NCBI RefSeq assembly: GCF_018139685.1
Contig: NZ_JAGSPN010000001.1
Location: 620,001 to 684,000, forward strand
DNA length: 64,000 bases
Origin: Cognatundibacterium luofuense
Lineage (GTDB): Bacteria > Pseudomonadota > Gammaproteobacteria > Burkholderiales > Burkholderiaceae_D
Direction of reading: 5' to 3'
The position numbers and the translations under genes are program-made. Under the pieces are notes generated by a model. It saw only the letters and a program-made list of their open reading frames with translations. It was not told where the DNA came from and did no database searches. Of this stretch, positions 1-8,473 are shown piece after piece; the stretch's first letter is position 1; every line of letters starts with the position of its first letter.

Positions 1-616
1 AGGCGAAGCGTTTGATGTGTATTTCCACGGCAAGCTGTGCGGACGCGTCCAGTGGGAACTGAATGGTGCGCATAACCGTATGAATGCCCTGGCAGCGATT
101 GCTGCCGCCCGCCATGTCGGCGTGCAGCCTGAAGTTGCGGCAGAAGCTCTGTCCGCATTTCAGAGCGTTAAGCGCCGTATGGAGGTGCGCGGGGTTGAGG
201 GTGGCGTTACGGTTATCGATGATTTTGCGCATCACCCGACCGCGATTGAAACTACCGTCAGCGGTTTGCGTCGCCGTGTCGGCAATGCACGTATTCTGGC
301 AGTGCTGGAGCCACGCTCCAACACGATGAAGCTTGGCACCATGAAAGATGCTTTACCACCAAGCCTGAAAGATGCGGATCTGGTGTTCGGTTATGGCGCG
401 CTCGAAGGTAAGGATGCAATCGGCTGGGATCTGGCCGGCGCACTGGCACCGCTGGGTGAAAAAGCTGCGGCCTACCATGATTTGCCCGCGCTGATTGCTG
501 CAGTCACCTCTGCTGCAAAACCGGGTGACTACGTACTGGTGATGAGTAACGGTGGCTTCGGCGGTGTGCATCAGAAATTACTGGATGTGCTGAAAGCGCG
601 GAGCGCTGCAGCATGA
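1..616 (+). CDS. mpl: UDP-N-acetylmuramate:L-Ala-gamma-D-Glu-meso-DAP ligase, 3' part
   Basis: Murein-recycling ligase that attaches the recovered tripeptide L-Ala-gamma-D-Glu-mesoDAP to UDP-MurNAc in the cytoplasm. Only the C-terminal ~204 residues lie in the window; the frame is open from base 2 and the start is upstream. Visible Mur-ligase features are the central-to-C-terminal segment NGAHNRMNALAAIAAARHVG and the motif DDFAHHPTAIETT typical of Mpl, followed by LEPRSNTMKLG. The stop codon overlaps the next start as ATGA, so the two genes are probably translationally coupled. It is the first visible gene of an operon that runs to the terminator near 6920. The family assignment is firm; MurC is less likely because of the FAHHP signature. 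Confidence 0.93.
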   Translation, partial: GEAFDVYFHGKLCGRVQWELNGAHNRMNALAAIAAARHVGVQPEVAAEALSAFQSVKRRMEVRGVEGGVTVIDDFAHHPTAIETTVSGLRRRVGNARILAVLEPRSNTMKLGTMKDALPPSLKDADLVFGYGALEGKDAIGWDLAGALAPLGEKAAAYHDLPALIAAVTSAAKPGDYVLVMSNGGFGGVHQKLLDVLKARSAAA

Positions 617-1188
617 TTCTGTACTTACACGGTTTCCGCTCGTCACCTGCCTCTTTCAAGGCCCGTGCTATCCAAGCCTTCATGGAGCAGCAGGACAGAG
701 CCGCTGATTTTGTCTGCCCGCAATTATCACCATCGCCGAAAATCGCAATAGAACAATCGCTGTCGTTGATTGAGGGCATTCCCGCTAGCGAACTGACCGT
801 GATCGGCTCTTCGCTGGGTGGCTATTATGCGACCTGGCTGGCAGAGCATACCGGTTGTCGCGCAGTGGTCGTGAATCCGGCGGTGAAACCACCGCGTGAG
901 CTGGAATCCTATGTCGGCACCACCACTTACTATCACAGTAACGAAGTGTTTGAATTTTTGCCGGAATATGTGGATGAGCTGCGTGCGCTGGCAGTCGGTG
1001 GCATCACGCGCCCTGAACGCTATTTCCTGATGGCTTCGACCGGTGACGAAGTACTGGATTATCGCGAAATGCTCAGTTACTACCATGGCGCGATGCAAAT
1101 GATTATTCAGGGCAGCGATCATGGTATCGCTGAATTTGCCGATCATTTACCGTTTGTTCTGCAATTCTGTGATCGTCGTTATGGCTGA
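613..1188 (+). CDS. YqiA/UPF0227-family alpha/beta-hydrolase esterase
   Basis: Small serine esterase of the YqiA type, 191 residues, without signal peptide and therefore cytoplasmic. The N-terminus MILYLHGFRSSPASFK is the oxyanion/HGF motif. The nucleophile sits in GSSLGGYYA, the acid is probably the Asp in STGDEVLDY, and the catalytic His is in IQGSDHGIAEF, which gives a complete triad. The physiological substrate of the family is poorly defined; activity on short-chain esters is known for E. coli YqiA. It overlaps mpl by 4 bp and ubiC by 8 bp, so it is co-translated inside the operon. Confidence 0.88.
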   Translation: MILYLHGFRSSPASFKARAIQAFMEQQDRAADFVCPQLSPSPKIAIEQSLSLIEGIPASELTVIGSSLGGYYATWLAEHTGCRAVVVNPAVKPPRELESYVGTTTYYHSNEVFEFLPEYVDELRALAVGGITRPERYFLMASTGDEVLDYREMLSYYHGAMQMIIQGSDHGIAEFADHLPFVLQFCDRRYG

Positions 1189-1840
1189 TGCAACGAAGCA
1201 GACAGCTGTAATGCAATTCCGTCGCACGGCAGTATGGCATGCCCACAGTGCAGCCACCGGTGGCGGACGCGCGCTGAAACACTGGCTGGAAGACCGGGGA
1301 TCACTGACGGCAAGGCTGGTGGCACGCTGCCGGCAATTCCGGGTGCAGAAACTGTCGCAGCAACTGGCATGCAGTCTCTCCGATGAATTTGCGGCACTTG
1401 GTCTGGCGCGGCGTACACGGGTACATCAGCGCGAAGTGATTTTACGTTGTGACGGTGTGCCGGTCATTTACGGACACACGGTTGTTCCATTAAGTGCAAG
1501 CCATCAGCAATGGCCTTTATTCAGTTCGCTGGGTGAACGCTCGCTTGGCAGTACTTTATTTTCTGATCCGCTGGTGCAGCGCGGTGATTTGCAATTTGCG
1601 CGTCTGAATGCGGGACATCCGCTGATGCAGCGCATCTGGCGTGAGTTGCCGGAATTGCGCGGCATTCACAGTCTGCCAGCACGACGTTCTTTGTTCTGGC
1701 GTAAAGGTGCCTGTCTGATGGTAACCGAAGTTTTTTTACCGGCGGTGCTGCAATTGCCACCTGCCGGTGCAGTGAATACGATTAACCGGGAGCAGCAGGC
1801 TGCAGATGTGCAGTCTGCTGTTTCCCTAAACCAAGCATAA
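1181..1840 (+). CDS. ubiC: Chorismate lyase
   Basis: Cleaves chorismate to 4-hydroxybenzoate and pyruvate, the first committed step of ubiquinone synthesis. The segment DRGSLTARLVARC is typical of the betaproteobacterial form. REVILRCDGVP carries the expected substrate-binding Arg, LGERSLGSTLF the central glycine region, and the Glu of VTEVFLPA corresponds to the E. coli catalytic Glu. The start chosen is ATG 1181, which overlaps the upstream stop by 8 bp; an in-frame ATG at 1211 is a credible alternative. At 219 residues it is longer than E. coli UbiC (about 165) but usual for this clade, as recalled. Confidence 0.88.
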   Translation: MADATKQTAVMQFRRTAVWHAHSAATGGGRALKHWLEDRGSLTARLVARCRQFRVQKLSQQLACSLSDEFAALGLARRTRVHQREVILRCDGVPVIYGHTVVPLSASHQQWPLFSSLGERSLGSTLFSDPLVQRGDLQFARLNAGHPLMQRIWRELPELRGIHSLPARRSLFWRKGACLMVTEVFLPAVLQLPPAGAVNTINREQQAADVQSAVSLNQA

Positions 1841-1844
1841 ATGC

Positions 1845-3938
1845 ATGAATGTTTTTTTTGAAGAATCCGGCGATTTCAAAGCGGGAAGCATATTAAGTCA
1901 GGCTGGCGAAGCATTTCAGGTGGAATTGCCGACCGGCAAACGCACCAAAGTGAAAGGCAAGGATGTGTTCCTGCAATTCAGTGCACCTGAACCGGCAGAC
2001 ATGATGGAGCAAGCCCGCGCAGTGGCTGCTGACATGGATCTCGGATTTTTGTGGGAAGTGGCAGGGCAGGAAGAATTCAGTTTTACCGAACTCGCAGCGG
2101 AATATTTCGGTGGCACACCGGCCACCCATGAAACGGCAGGACTGATTCTGGCATTGCATCAGTCGCCGGTGTATTTCCAGAAAAAAGGGCGTGGTCGTTA
2201 TAAAGCCGCACCGGAAGCAACGCTGAAAGCGGCGCTGGCGGGTATTGAGAAAAAGAAACAGCAGTTACTGATTCAGGCTGCCTATGTGGAACAACTGAAA
2301 CAGCATCAGTTACCGGATGCGTTTAAACCGCTAGCGCGTGCCTTATTGTTTAAACCGGATAAAAACGGCATCGAATATAAAGCGCTGGCGGAAGCCTGCG
2401 AGCAATTGCAAACCACACCGGCACGCCTGCTGCTGGAAACCGGCGGTTTTGCTTCGGCGAAAGATTTGCATCTGGCGCGCTTTCATTATGAGCATTTCCC
2501 GAAAGGCACAGGTTTCCCGGAACTGCCTATGCCGGTTCTGCCGGACGATTTGCCGGTTGCGGATGTTGCCGCTTTTTCGATTGACGATGTCACGACCACA
2601 GAAATTGACGATGCTTTTTCTGTTACGCCGCTCGATGACGGCAAAGTGCGTATCGGTATTCACATCGCCGCGCCGGCGCTGGCAATTCAGCGCGATGATG
2701 CAATTGATCAGTTAGCGCGTTCGCGCATGTCGACGGTATATATGCCGGGCGATAAGATTACGATGCTGCCGGATTCGCTGGTCGACGTATTCACGCTCGG
2801 CGAAGGTCAGACCCGCCCGGCGGTGTCCCTGTACACCGTGCTCGATACGCAGGACTGGTCGGTACTCAGTACCGAAACCCGGATTGAGAAAATTCCGGTG
2901 GCGTCGAATTTGCGTCATAACGATCTGGATGCACTCGTCACGGAAGAAAATCTGGCAGCCGGCGCCGGTGAATATCCGCACAAGGCCGATATCGCTTACA
3001 TCTGGCAATGGGCGCTGGTGCTGGAAAAAGCCCGTATGGCCAAGCGTGAAGCTTTTGGCCTGAAGCCGGAACAGAATAACCGCGTCGATTTCAATTTCTA
3101 CGTTGAAAACGACGTTGTCAGCATCGTTCGTCGTAAACGTGGTGCGCCGCTGGATAAAATGGTTGCAGAATTGATGATTTTTGCAAACAGTACCTGGGGT
3201 AAGCTGATGGCTGACCACGGGATTCCGGGCATTTACCGTGCACAGGGCGTGGCCGGCGGACGTGGTCCGGGGAACTGGACTGCGCGTATGCAGGTTCGTA
3301 TGCTGACCCATGCAGCACCGCATCAGGGGCTGGGTGTGGATCAGTATGCATGGAGCACATCGCCGCTGCGCCGTTATACCGATCTGATCAATCAGTGGCA
3401 GATCATCGCTTGTGTGCAGCACGGCATTACCGCACCGCTGGTGGCGCCGTTCAAACCGAAAGATGCTGATCTGTATGCGATTGTGTCCGGTTTCGATGCG
3501 GCGTATTCGGCGTATGCGGACTTCCAGTCCGGCATGGAGCGCTACTGGTGTCTGCGCTGGCTGCAACAGGAGCAGGCGCGTCAGGTGGATGCGGTGGTGC
3601 TGAAAGATGAAATTCTGCGTCTCAGTGATATTCCCCTGGTGATCCGTATGCCGGGCATGGCGCAAGTTGCACGCGGCGCACAGGTGAAACTGGATATTCT
3701 GCGCTGGGATGAGCTGGATCTGAGTGTCGAAGCACGCTTGCTGGAAGTGCTGGGACAAACCGATCTGGGCGAAGACGAAGCGGAAGATGAGGCAGATGCT
3801 GATGCAGATGCTGATATGTCAGAGGAAATGTCCGCTGACAGCGAAGCCGAAACAGATGTCGCCACGTCAGAAGATGCGCAAACCATGCCGGAAACCGAAC
3901 CACAGGATGCTGTTGATACCGGACTGAATGCAGTCTGA
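1845..3938 (+). CDS. RNase II/RNB-domain 3'-5' exoribonuclease
   Basis: Processive 3'-5' exoribonuclease of the RNase II/R superfamily, 697 residues. The catalytic RNB domain starts near residue 245 with SIDDVTTTEIDDAFSV, which carries the metal-binding aspartates, and runs to the conserved block STSPLRRYTDLINQWQ near residue 505-520. The N-terminus is a short OB-like region, and there is no complete C-terminal S1 domain of RNase R type. The last ~60 residues are a strongly acidic low-complexity tail (EDEADADADAD and similar). It starts 4 bp after ubiC, is followed by the TonB-like gene, and is likely expressed with the operon. No individual rnb or rnr symbol is assigned because the architecture fits neither E. 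coli protein fully. Confidence 0.85.
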   Translation: MNVFFEESGDFKAGSILSQAGEAFQVELPTGKRTKVKGKDVFLQFSAPEPADMMEQARAVAADMDLGFLWEVAGQEEFSFTELAAEYFGGTPATHETAGLILALHQSPVYFQKKGRGRYKAAPEATLKAALAGIEKKKQQLLIQAAYVEQLKQHQLPDAFKPLARALLFKPDKNGIEYKALAEACEQLQTTPARLLLETGGFASAKDLHLARFHYEHFPKGTGFPELPMPVLPDDLPVADVAAFSIDDVTTTEIDDAFSVTPLDDGKVRIGIHIAAPALAIQRDDAIDQLARSRMSTVYMPGDKITMLPDSLVDVFTLGEGQTRPAVSLYTVLDTQDWSVLSTETRIEKIPVASNLRHNDLDALVTEENLAAGAGEYPHKADIAYIWQWALVLEKARMAKREAFGLKPEQNNRVDFNFYVENDVVSIVRRKRGAPLDKMVAELMIFANSTWGKLMADHGIPGIYRAQGVAGGRGPGNWTARMQVRMLTHAAPHQGLGVDQYAWSTSPLRRYTDLINQWQIIACVQHGITAPLVAPFKPKDADLYAIVSGFDAAYSAYADFQSGMERYWCLRWLQQEQARQVDAVVLKDEILRLSDIPLVIRMPGMAQVARGAQVKLDILRWDELDLSVEARLLEVLGQTDLGEDEAEDEADADADADMSEEMSADSEAETDVATSEDAQTMPETEPQDAVDTGLNAV

Positions 3939-3956
3939 TTACTTTTCTTTTTGAGC

Positions 3957-4859
3957 ATGCTGAAACAATTATCGCGTTCTGATCGTTTGCTGGTGCTGAC
4001 CCTCGGCGGGTCGGCACTGATGCATTTGCTGGTCTTGTTTTTTGTCCATTTTGTCGCGCCGGTGACCCGTTCTGAAGCCATGCAGGATAAAGGGCTGGAA
4101 GTGATACTGGTGAATACCCGTCACGACAAAAAACCGGCAAAGGCCGACTTACTGGCACAGGCCGATCTGGAAGGTGGCGGTAATGCGGAAGATGGCCGCA
4201 GCAAATCACCGCTGCCGGATCTGCAAAAAGTAGAGAACGGCGATAGCCTGCGTGCAGCTGCGCGCCGCATTGAAGAGCTGGAGCAGGTACAGAAGCATTT
4301 GCTCGATCAGGCAAAAGCCAAAACCAATTTCCACGTTGCCGAGCAGGATAAGCGCAAACTGGATCAGAAGCCGGTGAACACGCCGGGCGCAGAAGATCTG
4401 GAAACGTCCAAAGCAATTGCGCGTATGGCGGCGGAAATTAATCAGACGATTGAAGACCAGAACCGCCGCCCGCGTAAATCGTTCATTACGCCAACCACAC
4501 AGCGCGTTGGTTATGCGATTTATTACAAGCAATTGCAAAAGCGGATTGAAGAATTCGGTACGCTGAACTTTCCGCGTAAAGACGGCAAGAAAATGTACGG
4601 CGAGCTGATTGTGTATATCCCGATTTTTCAGGATGGCAGCATCTATGAAAAAGAAGGCGGCCCGCGCATCGAAAAATCGTCCGGCAATAAAGATCTGGAC
4701 AAAGCAGCACTGAAAATCGTACGTAACTCTGCACCCTACGGGCATTTTCCGCAAAACATGCGTTCGCGCGATAAAGACGATGTCTGGGTGGTCATTACCC
4801 ATTTCCGCTTCACGCGGGATCAGCAACTGGAAACCGAATTACGCGGAGGCGTGAAGTAA
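3957..4859 (+). CDS. Energy transducer TonB-like C-terminal-domain protein
   Basis: About 300 residues. One N-terminal transmembrane segment (residues ~13-35, LVLTLGGSALMHLLVLFFV) is followed by a charged, partly coiled periplasmic linker (~50-170) and a C-terminal TonB-like fold (~200-295) containing YYKQLQKRIEEFGTLNFP and VYIPIFQDGSIYEKE. It would span from the inner membrane into the periplasm. A TonB role in energising outer-membrane receptors is possible, but there is no ExbB/ExbD nearby and the linker lacks the long Pro-Glu/Pro-Lys repeats of classical TonB. Start ATG 3957 is preferred; TTG 3951 is in frame. The stop and the aroE start overlap by one base (TAATG). Confidence 0.75.
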   Translation: MLKQLSRSDRLLVLTLGGSALMHLLVLFFVHFVAPVTRSEAMQDKGLEVILVNTRHDKKPAKADLLAQADLEGGGNAEDGRSKSPLPDLQKVENGDSLRAAARRIEELEQVQKHLLDQAKAKTNFHVAEQDKRKLDQKPVNTPGAEDLETSKAIARMAAEINQTIEDQNRRPRKSFITPTTQRVGYAIYYKQLQKRIEEFGTLNFPRKDGKKMYGELIVYIPIFQDGSIYEKEGGPRIEKSSGNKDLDKAALKIVRNSAPYGHFPQNMRSRDKDDVWVVITHFRFTRDQQLETELRGGVK

Positions 4860-5695
4860 TGCAACAACCGGATGCTTATGTTGTCATCGGAAACCCGGTA
4901 GGACACAGTAAATCTCCCTACATACACGCTGCATTTGCTGCACAAACCTCGCAGCAGCTGCAGTACGGCACACTGGAAGCGCCGCTGGATGAATTTGCCG
5001 CCACAGTGCGCAAGCTAATGGACAGCGGTGCACGCGGTGCAAATGTCACTGTTCCGTTTAAGCTGGAAGCATTTGCGCTGGCAGACAGCATGACCGCGCG
5101 CGCCCGTGCCGCCGGTGCGGTAAATACACTGCTGTTTCAGGATGGCAGAATACTTGCGGATAACACTGATGGCATCGGACTGGTCACCGACATCGTACAG
5201 AACGCTGCCTGCAGTCTGCGTGGTAAGCGGGTGCTGATGCTGGGTGCGGGTGGTGCGGCACGCGGCGCTTTACTGCCGCTGGCAGAGCAGGCCCCGGCTG
5301 CGCTGGTGATCGCTAACCGGACGCTGGCACGCGCACAGGATTTACTGGCCGTGCTGCGCAGTGATGCGCCGGACTGTGTTGCTGCTGCGAGCACGTTTGC
5401 AGATTTGCAGGGACCGTTTGACGTGATTATCAATGCGACTTCTGCCAGCCTGCACGGAGAATTACCACCGTTACCGGCAGGCTTAATGCATGCAGAAACC
5501 CTGGCCTACGACATGATGTATGGCGCGCAGGAAACACCATTCTGCCGTTATGCGCGTGAGCAGGGTGCACAAACCCGCGACGGGCTGGGTATGCTGGTGG
5601 AGCAGGCGGCGGAAGCGTTTTATCTGTGGCGTCAGGTCAGACCGCAAACTACGGCTGTGCTGGCTGAACTGAGGACTATGCTGCAGAAAGGATAA
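4859..5695 (+). CDS. aroE: Shikimate dehydrogenase (NADP+)
   Basis: Reduces 3-dehydroshikimate to shikimate in aromatic amino acid synthesis. It is 278 residues, the normal length. The substrate domain begins VIGNPVGHSKSPYIHAAF, with the SxS shikimate-binding serines; NVTVPFK supplies the catalytic Lys and NTDGIG the conserved Asn-Asp. The NADP-binding motif is GAGGAARG near residue 126, followed by NRT, the NADP-specific loop. It overlaps the previous gene by one base and sits 4 bp before mtgA, so it lies in the middle of the operon. Confidence 0.95.
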   Translation: MQQPDAYVVIGNPVGHSKSPYIHAAFAAQTSQQLQYGTLEAPLDEFAATVRKLMDSGARGANVTVPFKLEAFALADSMTARARAAGAVNTLLFQDGRILADNTDGIGLVTDIVQNAACSLRGKRVLMLGAGGAARGALLPLAEQAPAALVIANRTLARAQDLLAVLRSDAPDCVAAASTFADLQGPFDVIINATSASLHGELPPLPAGLMHAETLAYDMMYGAQETPFCRYAREQGAQTRDGLGMLVEQAAEAFYLWRQVRPQTTAVLAELRTMLQKG

Positions 5696-5699
5696 GGCT

Positions 5700-6395
5700 G
5701 TGAAGTTGCTGCGTCGTTTACTGTTCTGGCTGGTGCTGATGCCCACGCTGCTGTTCCTGCTGGTACAGGCCTATTTCTTTGTACAGATACTCTGGTGGGT
5801 TGATCACAATCCATCCTCCACCAGTTTCATGCGTCAGCAGGAAGCGGTGCTGAGCGAACAAAATCCCGCATTCAAATTGCAGCACAAATGGGTGCCGTAT
5901 AACAAAATCTCCGCCAATCTGAAACGCGCCGTGATTGCATCGGAAGACGATGGCTTCGCAGAACACGAGGGTGTGGACTGGGAAGCTATGCAAAAAGCAT
6001 ATCAAAAAAACCAGAAAAAGGGTAAAGTGGTGTCTGGCGGCTCAACCATCACACAGCAACTTGCCAAGAATCTGTTTTTATCCGGTGAGCGCAGTTATTT
6101 GCGCAAAGGTGAGGAACTCATCATCACCTATATGCTGGAAGCCTGCATGGATAAAGAACGGATACTGGAAATTTATCTGAACGTGGTGGAATGGGGTGTC
6201 GGTGTGTTCGGGGCTGAAGCAGCCAGCCGTCATTATTACGGCATTCCGGCATCGTCACTCGGGCCTGCGCAGGCTGCGCGGCTGGCGGTGATGTTACCGC
6301 GTCCGCGCTACTACGATAAACACCAGGGATCAGCTTATCTGCAAAAACGCACGGATATGATCCTGAAACGGATGAACAGCGCGGAATTACCATGA
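5700..6395 (+). CDS. mtgA: Monofunctional biosynthetic peptidoglycan transglycosylase
   Basis: GT51 glycosyltransferase that polymerises lipid II into glycan strands at the inner membrane; 231 residues with no transpeptidase domain. An N-terminal membrane anchor (residues ~7-30) precedes the catalytic motif ASEDDGFAEHEGVDW, with the essential Glu. Further conserved blocks are GGSTITQQLAKNLFL, KGEELIITYMLE and EIYLNVVEWG. The start codon is GTG at 5700, four bases after the aroE stop. Its stop overlaps the next ATG (ATGA). It shares the operon with mpl, linking murein synthesis and recycling. Confidence 0.95.
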   Translation: MKLLRRLLFWLVLMPTLLFLLVQAYFFVQILWWVDHNPSSTSFMRQQEAVLSEQNPAFKLQHKWVPYNKISANLKRAVIASEDDGFAEHEGVDWEAMQKAYQKNQKKGKVVSGGSTITQQLAKNLFLSGERSYLRKGEELIITYMLEACMDKERILEIYLNVVEWGVGVFGAEAASRHYYGIPASSLGPAQAARLAVMLPRPRYYDKHQGSAYLQKRTDMILKRMNSAELP

Positions 6396-6877
6396 AAATT
6401 CGCAAGCAGGCAGGACTCAGTCTGATTTCTGTGATGATTATTTTTATGTTGCTGGGTGCACTGGCGATGGGATTTTTATATACCATCCGTACCGGTCGTC
6501 TGCCGCTGAATGATCAGTTACAGCGCTGGGGCAAATCTGCCGGTGTGATTTCGAATGAACTGAAAAACGCCGCCGGTGTGAGTGGGGCAAACGGCGCAAA
6601 CACTGCAGCACCCGCGTCCGGTACAGTTGCACCGAATGAAAACATGCCAGCACCGGTGACGGTGGAATCCGGCGTGAAAAAATGTGTGATTAATGGCCGC
6701 ACCACGTATTCGGATACCGAATGTAATCAGCGTGCTGATGCAAAAAACGTCAAACTGCATGATGCCAAAGGATTTGAACGTCCTAAGCCAAAAGAAGATG
6801 ACAGCAGCGCAAGTGTGGGCGATCAGGATTTCCGTCAGAAAATGCTGAATAAGGCGATTGATAAAGCCAGTCGCTGA
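6392..6877 (+). CDS. DUF4124-like protein with prepilin-like N-terminus
   Basis: 161 residues, no known function. The N-terminus KIRKQAGLSLISVMIIFMLL is one hydrophobic helix preceded by basic residues and a Gly, which resembles a type IV prepilin/pseudopilin leader except that the usual Glu at +5 is Ser. The middle is Ala/Pro/Asn-rich and low complexity. Residues ~92-115 contain KCVINGRTTYSDTEC, the paired-Cys motif of DUF4124-type domains, probably disulfide-bonded in the periplasm. It is the last gene of the operon, coupled to mtgA by ATGA and followed by a terminator. Confidence 0.7.
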   Translation: MKIRKQAGLSLISVMIIFMLLGALAMGFLYTIRTGRLPLNDQLQRWGKSAGVISNELKNAAGVSGANGANTAAPASGTVAPNENMPAPVTVESGVKKCVINGRTTYSDTECNQRADAKNVKLHDAKGFERPKPKEDDSSASVGDQDFRQKMLNKAIDKASR

Positions 6878-6907
6878 GACTTAACGGCAGATCACGTCAG
6901 TACGGAT

Positions 6908-6940
6908 AAAAAGGCAGCTGCGGCTGCCTTTTTTGCTTTT
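6908..6940 (+). terminator. Rho-independent terminator of the mpl-mtgA operon
   Basis: Perfect 11-bp stem AAAAAGGCAGC/GCTGCCTTTTT with the four-base loop TGCG, followed by a T-rich tract (TTTTGCTTTT). It lies 31 bp after the DUF4124-like gene and closes the operon. Confidence 0.85.
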
Positions 6941-7070
6941 TGCCTCAACATCCGCCGCCTGAAATTTTTTGCTTCCGCGATGCCGGAAAATGCCTGCTCT
7001 GGTATTCAGCGCGCACAAACCCGTTTAAAATCGCGGTCATTCGATTAACCCGCTTCTTCCGGATGTCTCC

Positions 7071-8045
7071 ATGATCAATGTCTTCGTTCTTCATAATGGC
7101 CGCCTCAGTCAGATCAATATCGAAAGCCGTGCTGATCTTGAGAACACGCTGCCGGTATGGGTCGATCTGACCGACCCGAACGAAGAAGAGCGCGAATGGG
7201 TGAAAAGCATTTACGGCGTCACGCTCCCGGGTGAAGACGAAGTCAAAGATATCGAAGCGTCCGCGCGTTATTACGAAGCAGATAACGGTGATTTGCATTT
7301 GCGCACCGATTTTCTGATCGATGAAGAAAACGAAGATGAACCGGCGCAGACCGTGACCGTGGCATTTATTCTGGCCAAGGAAATTCTGTTCTCGGTGCAT
7401 CACACCGATTTGCCGGTATTCCGTTTAGTGCGTATGCGTGCACGCTCGCGTCCGGGTTCCATCAATGATTACCGCGATGTGTTGCTGGATTTGTATGCTA
7501 CCGATGCTGAGTATTCTGCGGATGCGCTGGAAGGGATTTATCAGAAGCTGGAAGACGTCAGCCGCGCTGTGCTGCAAAAAGAATTCAGCGATCAGGACGC
7601 GGCTGCCGCGCTGAATGCCATTGCGCAAGAGGAAGATCTGAATGGCCGTATCCGCCGCAATATGATGGATACGCGCCGTGCGGTCAGCTTTCTGATGCGT
7701 GGCCGTTTGCTGAATGCTGATCAGTTTGAGGAAGCGCGTCAGATTCTGCGCGATATCGAATCGCTGGACGGTCACACCTCTTTCCTGTTCGATAAGGTTA
7801 ACTTCCTGATGGATGCGACCGTCGGTTTCATCAACATTAATCAGAATAAAATTATTAAGATTTTCTCGGTTGCCAGTGTTGCTTTCCTGCCACCGACACT
7901 GATCGCCAGCATCTACGGTATGAACTTTAAAGGCTGGTTCCCGGAACTGGAATGGGAACTCGGTTACCCGTTTGCGCTGGTCTTGATGGTGGCTTCCGCA
8001 ATTACCCCGTTCTGGTATTTCCGCCGCCGTGGCTGGCTGAAATAA
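7071..8045 (+). CDS. corA: CorA-family magnesium/cobalt transporter
   Basis: Pentameric divalent-cation channel of the inner membrane, 324 residues. A long cytoplasmic funnel (residues 1-260), beginning INVFVLHNGRLSQI, is followed by two C-terminal transmembrane helices. The signature YGMNF, the GMN selectivity loop, follows TM1 in SIYGMNFKGW. TM2 is ALVLMVASAITPFWYF with a basic tail RRRGWLK. It is a single-gene unit: a terminator precedes it and another follows within 30 bp. No Mg2+-responsive leader was recognised in the 190 bp upstream. Confidence 0.94.
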   Translation: MINVFVLHNGRLSQINIESRADLENTLPVWVDLTDPNEEEREWVKSIYGVTLPGEDEVKDIEASARYYEADNGDLHLRTDFLIDEENEDEPAQTVTVAFILAKEILFSVHHTDLPVFRLVRMRARSRPGSINDYRDVLLDLYATDAEYSADALEGIYQKLEDVSRAVLQKEFSDQDAAAALNAIAQEEDLNGRIRRNMMDTRRAVSFLMRGRLLNADQFEEARQILRDIESLDGHTSFLFDKVNFLMDATVGFININQNKIIKIFSVASVAFLPPTLIASIYGMNFKGWFPELEWELGYPFALVLMVASAITPFWYFRRRGWLK

Positions 8046-8069
8046 GCCTGACTTTCCACCATGAATCCC

Positions 8070-8096
8070 GACCGGCTGCGTGCCGGTCTTTTTTTT
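8070..8096 (+). terminator. Rho-independent terminator after corA
   Basis: Seven-bp perfect stem GACCGGC/GCCGGTC around loop TGCGT, followed by eight T residues; 24 bp after the corA stop. Confidence 0.85.
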
Positions 8097-8116
8097 GTCC
8101 ATTTCCGGCATTTTCA

Positions 8117-8206
8117 GGCTGTTTTGCGGACTTCTGCACAGCGATCCGGCGGTCGTCGGCAGAAAGTCCGGCTCTCCGAAAATGGCAGATGCGGATATCT
8201 GCACAA
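8117..8206 (+). repeat. Dispersed structured intergenic repeat, copy 1
   Basis: About 90 bp shared with copies at 10190-10272 and, inverted, 22558-22650. It contains an imperfect hairpin (arms GCGGACTTCTGC and GCAGAAAGTCCG, one bulged base) and a second hairpin GCAGAT-gcggat-ATCTGC at 8185-8202. Compared with copy 2, one pair of the second stem changes from A-T to G-C on both sides, which suggests that the fold is conserved. It sits alone in the 428-bp gap between corA and the chemoreceptor. Confidence 0.75.
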
Positions 8207-8272
8207 CAGATGTGTCGGAGATTAGCACTGTCGCTTCTTTGCTGCTGAAAAGTGAAGAATTGTCATACTGGA

Positions 8273-8300
8273 TTGCTGTACGGAAATATTTTTCTATACT
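8273..8300 (+). promoter_or_regulatory. Candidate sigma-70 promoter of the chemoreceptor gene
   Basis: TTGCTG, 16-bp spacer, TATACT. It lies 174 bp before the chemoreceptor start, leaving a long leader. No sigma-28-type flagellar promoter was recognised here. Confidence 0.45.
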
Positions 8301-8473
8301 CTGACCTCAGAGGCTATTGCAATACGCTGACCGAATAAACAAGTAATGGCATAAACAGCCTGTCCTGAGGGGTTTTTAGTAACTCTTCTGCACAGTAGGC
8401 TGGCCTGGTATCCGGCGAGGCGATTTGCTGATCGGGCATTACAAAAACAGAAAAAGCGGTGAGGGAGACAGAA

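Noticed and set aside
2712-3758. 348-residue minus-strand open frame opposite the RNB ribonuclease
   Set aside because: Shadow of a strongly conserved RNB domain; Gln/His/Arg-rich composition and no family resemblance.
8301-8473. Sigma-28 flagellar-class promoter before the chemoreceptor
   Set aside because: No TAAA-N15-GCCGATAA-like pair was seen; a sigma-70-like pair at 8273 fits better.
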